A program made the translations under genes and the position numbers. Positions 5,859-8,131 of a stretch of 8,131 nucleotides of DNA are shown piece after piece. The notes under the pieces were generated by a model. It worked only from the letters and a program-made list of their open reading frames with translations. It was not told the origin of the DNA and did not search any database. The DNA comes from Bog-756 sp049521915 (lineage in GTDB: Bacteria > Actinomycetota > Acidimicrobiia > Acidimicrobiales > RAAP-2), in contig JBEKOI010000288.1 in NCBI GenBank assembly GCA_049521915.1, positions 1-8,131 on the forward strand, in the 5' to 3' direction. Position 1 is the first letter of the stretch, and every line of letters begins with the position of its first letter.

Positions 5859-6986
5859 TCAATCGAGCGCCGCCCGCCGGACCTTGCCGCTCGGGGTCCG
5901 GGGCAGGGACTCGACCACCACCACCTCACGCGGGGCCGCCCACCGGGCCAGCGTGGCCGCCACCAGGTCCCGGAGCTCGTCCACGCCCGGAGGTGCCGAC
6001 GGGTCCCGGGGCACCACCCAGGCCACGACCCGCTCACCCCACTCCGGATCGGCGCGCTTCCACACTGCCACCTGGTCGATCCCGCCATGCCCGGCCAGGA
6101 CCCGCTCGACGGGAGCGGGCCAGACCTTTTCACCACCGGTGACGATCACCTCGGCCATGCGGCCGAAGACGGTCAGCGTGCCGTCGGTGGCCACCCGGCC
6201 CCCGTCCCCGGTGGGCAACCAGCCCCCGGCAACCTTGGGGTCGGTTCCGTCCCGGTAGGAACGGAGCAGCATCGGGCCGCGGACGAGGATCTCTCCCGCC
6301 AGGCCGATGGTGCCGTCGCCGATGCGCAACTCGACGTCGCCGATCGGCGTCCCGTCGTAGACCACCCCGGAACCCGTTTCGGTCGAGCCGTAGGTCGTCA
6401 CGACGTTGGCCGGGAGCGTCGCAGGGGGCGCGGCACCGCCGAGCAGGACCGTGCGGTAGCCGGATGCGTCAGTCCGGGCCAGGGCCGTGGACACCAGCGA
6501 GACCAGCGTGGCCCCGCGACGGGCCTCGCGCTCCACTTCCGAGGCGTCGAACCGCTCGAGCACGGTGACCGGCGTCCCCGTCACCAGCGACCTGGTCACC
6601 ACGGACAGCCCGCCGATGTGGGCCAGCGGGAGGCACGCCAACCAACGGTCGCGGGCGGGGTCGACCCCCAGCCGCTCGGATGTGGACAGTGCGGACGACC
6701 TGACCGCATCGTGGGTGAGCACGACACCCTTGGGGTCACCACTGGTGCCGCTGGTGGCCACGACGAGCGCGTCGCCCGGGTCGACGGGGCGGCCCTCGGG
6801 CTGTCGGTGGGCCCCGTCGGCGTCCACGATCGTGGACGGCCGGAAGGCCGTGACCAGCCGGGCCACCGCGGGCCGGGGGAGTCGCGGATCGAGCGGTAGC
6901 ACCGCGTGGCCGGCATCCCAGGCGGTCTGCAGCGCCTCCACGAAGCGACGGCCGGCCGGAAGGTCGAGCGCTACCAACTCCGGCAT
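5859..6986 (-). CDS. menE: o-Succinylbenzoate-CoA ligase (MenE)
   Basis: A 375-residue ANL-superfamily adenylate-forming enzyme. MenE activates o-succinylbenzoate with ATP and CoA, in the cytoplasm, to the substrate of MenB. Core motifs in order: the phosphate loop TSGTSGDPKG (78-87), LPLAHIGGLSVV (119-130, a MenE-like PLxHxxGL), TYGSTET (198-204), PTGDGG with Asp261, GR at 275-276 followed by the domain-hinge region, and PSGK with the catalytic Lys368. It is shorter than E. coli MenE but close to the mycobacterial enzyme, so not truncated. The motifs alone would allow another small acyl-CoA ligase; divergent menB and menA next door decide for MenE. ATG 6986 has no good Shine-Dalgarno, and a palindrome begins two bases upstream, so initiation may be leaderless or regulated there. 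It converges with the SDR with 16 bp between stop codons and no terminator visible. Confidence 0.9.
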   Translation of the reverse strand: MPELVALDLPAGRRFVEALQTAWDAGHAVLPLDPRLPRPAVARLVTAFRPSTIVDADGAHRQPEGRPVDPGDALVVATSGTSGDPKGVVLTHDAVRSSALSTSERLGVDPARDRWLACLPLAHIGGLSVVTRSLVTGTPVTVLERFDASEVEREARRGATLVSLVSTALARTDASGYRTVLLGGAAPPATLPANVVTTYGSTETGSGVVYDGTPIGDVELRIGDGTIGLAGEILVRGPMLLRSYRDGTDPKVAGGWLPTGDGGRVATDGTLTVFGRMAEVIVTGGEKVWPAPVERVLAGHGGIDQVAVWKRADPEWGERVVAWVVPRDPSAPPGVDELRDLVAATLARWAAPREVVVVESLPRTPSGKVRRAALD

Positions 6987-6987
6987 G

Positions 6988-7007
6988 ACGGTAGCCTAGG
7001 CGACCGT
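6988..7007. promoter_or_regulatory. 20-bp imperfect palindrome between divergent menE and menB
   Basis: ACGGTAGCCTAGGCGACCGT is its own reverse complement at 18 of 20 positions (only the pair 6993/7002 fails). It lies one base from the menE start codon and 31 bp from the menB ATG, inside a divergent gap of only 52 bp. It carries TANNNT-type -10-like hexamers in both directions (TAGCCT plus, TAGGCT minus), without matching -35 boxes. Size and symmetry fit a dimeric transcription factor controlling both sides. No regulator gene is in the window, so its identity is unknown. Confidence 0.5.
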
Positions 7008-7022
7008 ACGAGTACCGACTCT

Positions 7023-7027
7023 AGGAG
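7023..7027 (+). promoter_or_regulatory. Ribosome binding site of menB within a small inverted repeat
   Basis: AGGAG at 7023-7027 is the only Shine-Dalgarno in the region. It directly abuts a GTG at 7027, which is too close to be its start, and lies 11 bases from ATG 7039, which is therefore preferred. The flanking ACTC-TAG-GAGT (7018-7028) could pair and partly cover the site, but with only four base pairs. Confidence 0.5.
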
Positions 7028-7038
7028 TGATTGGTCGA

Positions 7039-7977
7039 ATGGTTGCGCCGGAAGTGAACGGGGATGCGGCATCAGCCGGCCCACAACCCGAGACGGTGAT
7101 CACCGGTCCGCCGGACGACCCCGTGGACAAGTTCCGGGGCCGACCGTTGCCGGCATGGGAACGCCGGGGCGGATACCGGGACATCCACTACGACGTGGCC
7201 GACGGTCTGGCCAAGCTCACCATCGCCAGACCCGAGGTCCGCAACGCCTTCCGGCCCCAGACCCTCTTCGAACTGGCCGATGCCTTCAACGCCGCCCGGG
7301 ACGACCCCTCGGTCGGTGTCGTCATCCTGACCGGGGAGGGTCCGGACGCATTCTGCTCGGGAGGTGATCAGAAGATCCGCGGCGACGACGGCTATCTCGG
7401 GGACGACGCCGTGGCCCGCCAGGGCATCGGCCGCCTCAATGTCCTCGACCTCCAGATCCAGATCCGGCGCCTCCCGAAGCCGGTGGTGGCCATGGTGGCC
7501 GGCTATGCCATCGGCGGCGGTCACATCCTGCACCTGGTCTGCGACCTGACCATCGCGGCCGACAACGCCAGGTTCGGTCAGACGGGCCCCAAGGTGGGCA
7601 GCTTCGACGGGGGGTACGGGGCCAGCCTGCTGGCCCGCACCATCGGTCTCAAACGGGCCAAGGAAGTGTGGTTCCTGTGCCGGCAGTACGACGCGGGGAC
7701 GGCCCGTGACTGGGGTCTTGTGAACCAGGTGGTGCCGCTGGCCGATCTCGAGGCCGAGACGGTGGCCTGGTGCCGGCAGATGCTGTCGCTGTCCCCCCTC
7801 GCGCTGCGGATGCTGAAGGGTGGGCTGCATGCGGCCGACGACGGGTTGGCCGGCCTCCAGCAGTTTGCCGGGGACGCCACCATGCTCTTCTACATGAGCG
7901 AGGAGGGCCAGGAGGGCCGCAACGCGTTCCAGGAGCACCGACCGCCCGACTTCGGTCGTTTTCCGCGGCGCCCGTGA
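7039..7977 (+). CDS. menB: 1,4-Dihydroxy-2-naphthoyl-CoA synthase (MenB), bicarbonate-type active site
   Basis: A 312-residue crotonase-fold enzyme that ring-closes o-succinylbenzoyl-CoA in menaquinone synthesis; a cytosolic hexamer in known homologues. It follows E. coli MenB closely: RPEVRNAFRP (64-73), FCSGGDQKIRG (105-115), the oxyanion-hole stretch AGYAIGGGH (154-162), FGQTGPKVGSFDGGYG (179-194), FLCRQYDA (212-219) and LFYMSEEGQEGRNAF (283-297). By constant offset to E. coli, Gly183, Ser188, Asp190 and Tyr285 match Gly156, Ser161, Asp163 and Tyr258. Gly at 183 marks the type that uses bound bicarbonate as base; mycobacterial MenB has Asp there. About 45 extra N-terminal residues precede the fold. 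ATG 7039 is chosen for its AGGAG; the in-frame GTG 7027 would add four residues. Its stop overlaps the menA start (GTGA). Confidence 0.96.
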   Translation: MVAPEVNGDAASAGPQPETVITGPPDDPVDKFRGRPLPAWERRGGYRDIHYDVADGLAKLTIARPEVRNAFRPQTLFELADAFNAARDDPSVGVVILTGEGPDAFCSGGDQKIRGDDGYLGDDAVARQGIGRLNVLDLQIQIRRLPKPVVAMVAGYAIGGGHILHLVCDLTIAADNARFGQTGPKVGSFDGGYGASLLARTIGLKRAKEVWFLCRQYDAGTARDWGLVNQVVPLADLEAETVAWCRQMLSLSPLALRMLKGGLHAADDGLAGLQQFAGDATMLFYMSEEGQEGRNAFQEHRPPDFGRFPRRP

Positions 7978-8131
7978 CGGCCGACGGCGCCGTTCCGGCC
8001 GCGCCGGTGGCACCCGGACCGATCAAGCGCTGGGTGCTCGGCGCACGGCCTCGCACACTCCCGGCCGCCGTCGTACCGGTGCTGGTCGGGACGGCAGCCG
8101 CCCATTCGCTCAACGGGTTCACCGGTTGGTC
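7974..8131 (+). CDS. menA: 1,4-Dihydroxy-2-naphthoate prenyltransferase (MenA), 5' end only
   Basis: The first 52 codons of a gene leaving the right edge. After a Pro/Ala-rich leader (residues 1-16) comes IKRWVLGARPRTLPAAVVPV, then LVGTAAA. The W-x-x-GARPRTLP-A-x-xPV-GT signature is typical of MenA N-termini (mycobacterial MenA has GARPRTLPNAIAPVVAGT, from memory) and precedes the first membrane helix. MenA is an integral membrane UbiA-family enzyme that attaches the polyprenyl tail to dihydroxynaphthoate. The catalytic NDxxD motifs lie beyond the window. The start is GTG 7974, overlapping the menB TGA as GTGA, with no separate Shine-Dalgarno, so expression is probably coupled to menB. A later start near the conserved motif is possible. 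Confidence 0.9.
   Translation, partial: MTADGAVPAAPVAPGPIKRWVLGARPRTLPAAVVPVLVGTAAAHSLNGFTGW

Noticed and set aside
3434..6136. A 900-codon minus-strand open frame crossing the thioredoxin-fold gene, the repeat and the SDR
   Set aside because: It is a shadow of GC-rich genes. Its translation is Arg/Gly/Pro-rich with no domain, and it overlaps well-identified proteins in other frames.

Overview
The window is GC-rich throughout. It carries a bacterial proteasome activator (Bpa) gene, a DnaE1-type polymerase start and a classical menaquinone (men) gene cluster. Bpa occurs in proteasome-bearing Actinomycetota, so the source is most likely an actinobacterium. The MenB active-site type and a short MenE would fit a deep branch such as Acidimicrobiia, but that placement is inference.

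Left half, minus strand (1-4815). In transcription order there is a SPATA20/YyaL-type thioredoxin-fold protein, an unrecognised 240-residue protein (ATGA overlap), an alkaline-phosphatase-superfamily phosphodiesterase (33-nt gap) and Bpa (2-nt gap). The packing looks like one operon. After a 148-bp gap comes the first 26 codons of dnaE, which runs off the left edge. The gap holds a weak hairpin behind bpa and two inverted DnaA-box-like 9-mers ahead of dnaE.

Centre (4816-5842). Between the thioredoxin-fold gene and a plus-strand short-chain dehydrogenase (SDR) lie about 215 bp without a recognised gene, then five perfect tandem copies of a 14-bp unit. The SDR keeps its catalytic residues and C-terminus, but its first beta strand and the TG of the TGxxxGxG cofactor loop are missing. 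The repeat array sits where they should be. This is the oddest spot in the window: a broken gene, a frame-shifting minisatellite or an assembly artefact.

Right half (5859-8131). menE (minus) diverges from menB and menA (plus; menA runs off the right edge). MenE makes o-succinylbenzoyl-CoA, MenB cyclises it to 1,4-dihydroxy-2-naphthoyl-CoA, and MenA prenylates the naphthoate (after a thioesterase step) at the membrane, giving three steps of menaquinone synthesis. A 20-bp near-perfect palindrome lies in the 52-bp menE/menB divergent region and is a candidate shared operator. I found no RNA genes, insertion sequences or CRISPR arrays. Apart from the repeat/SDR junction, the window looks like ordinary chromosomal core.
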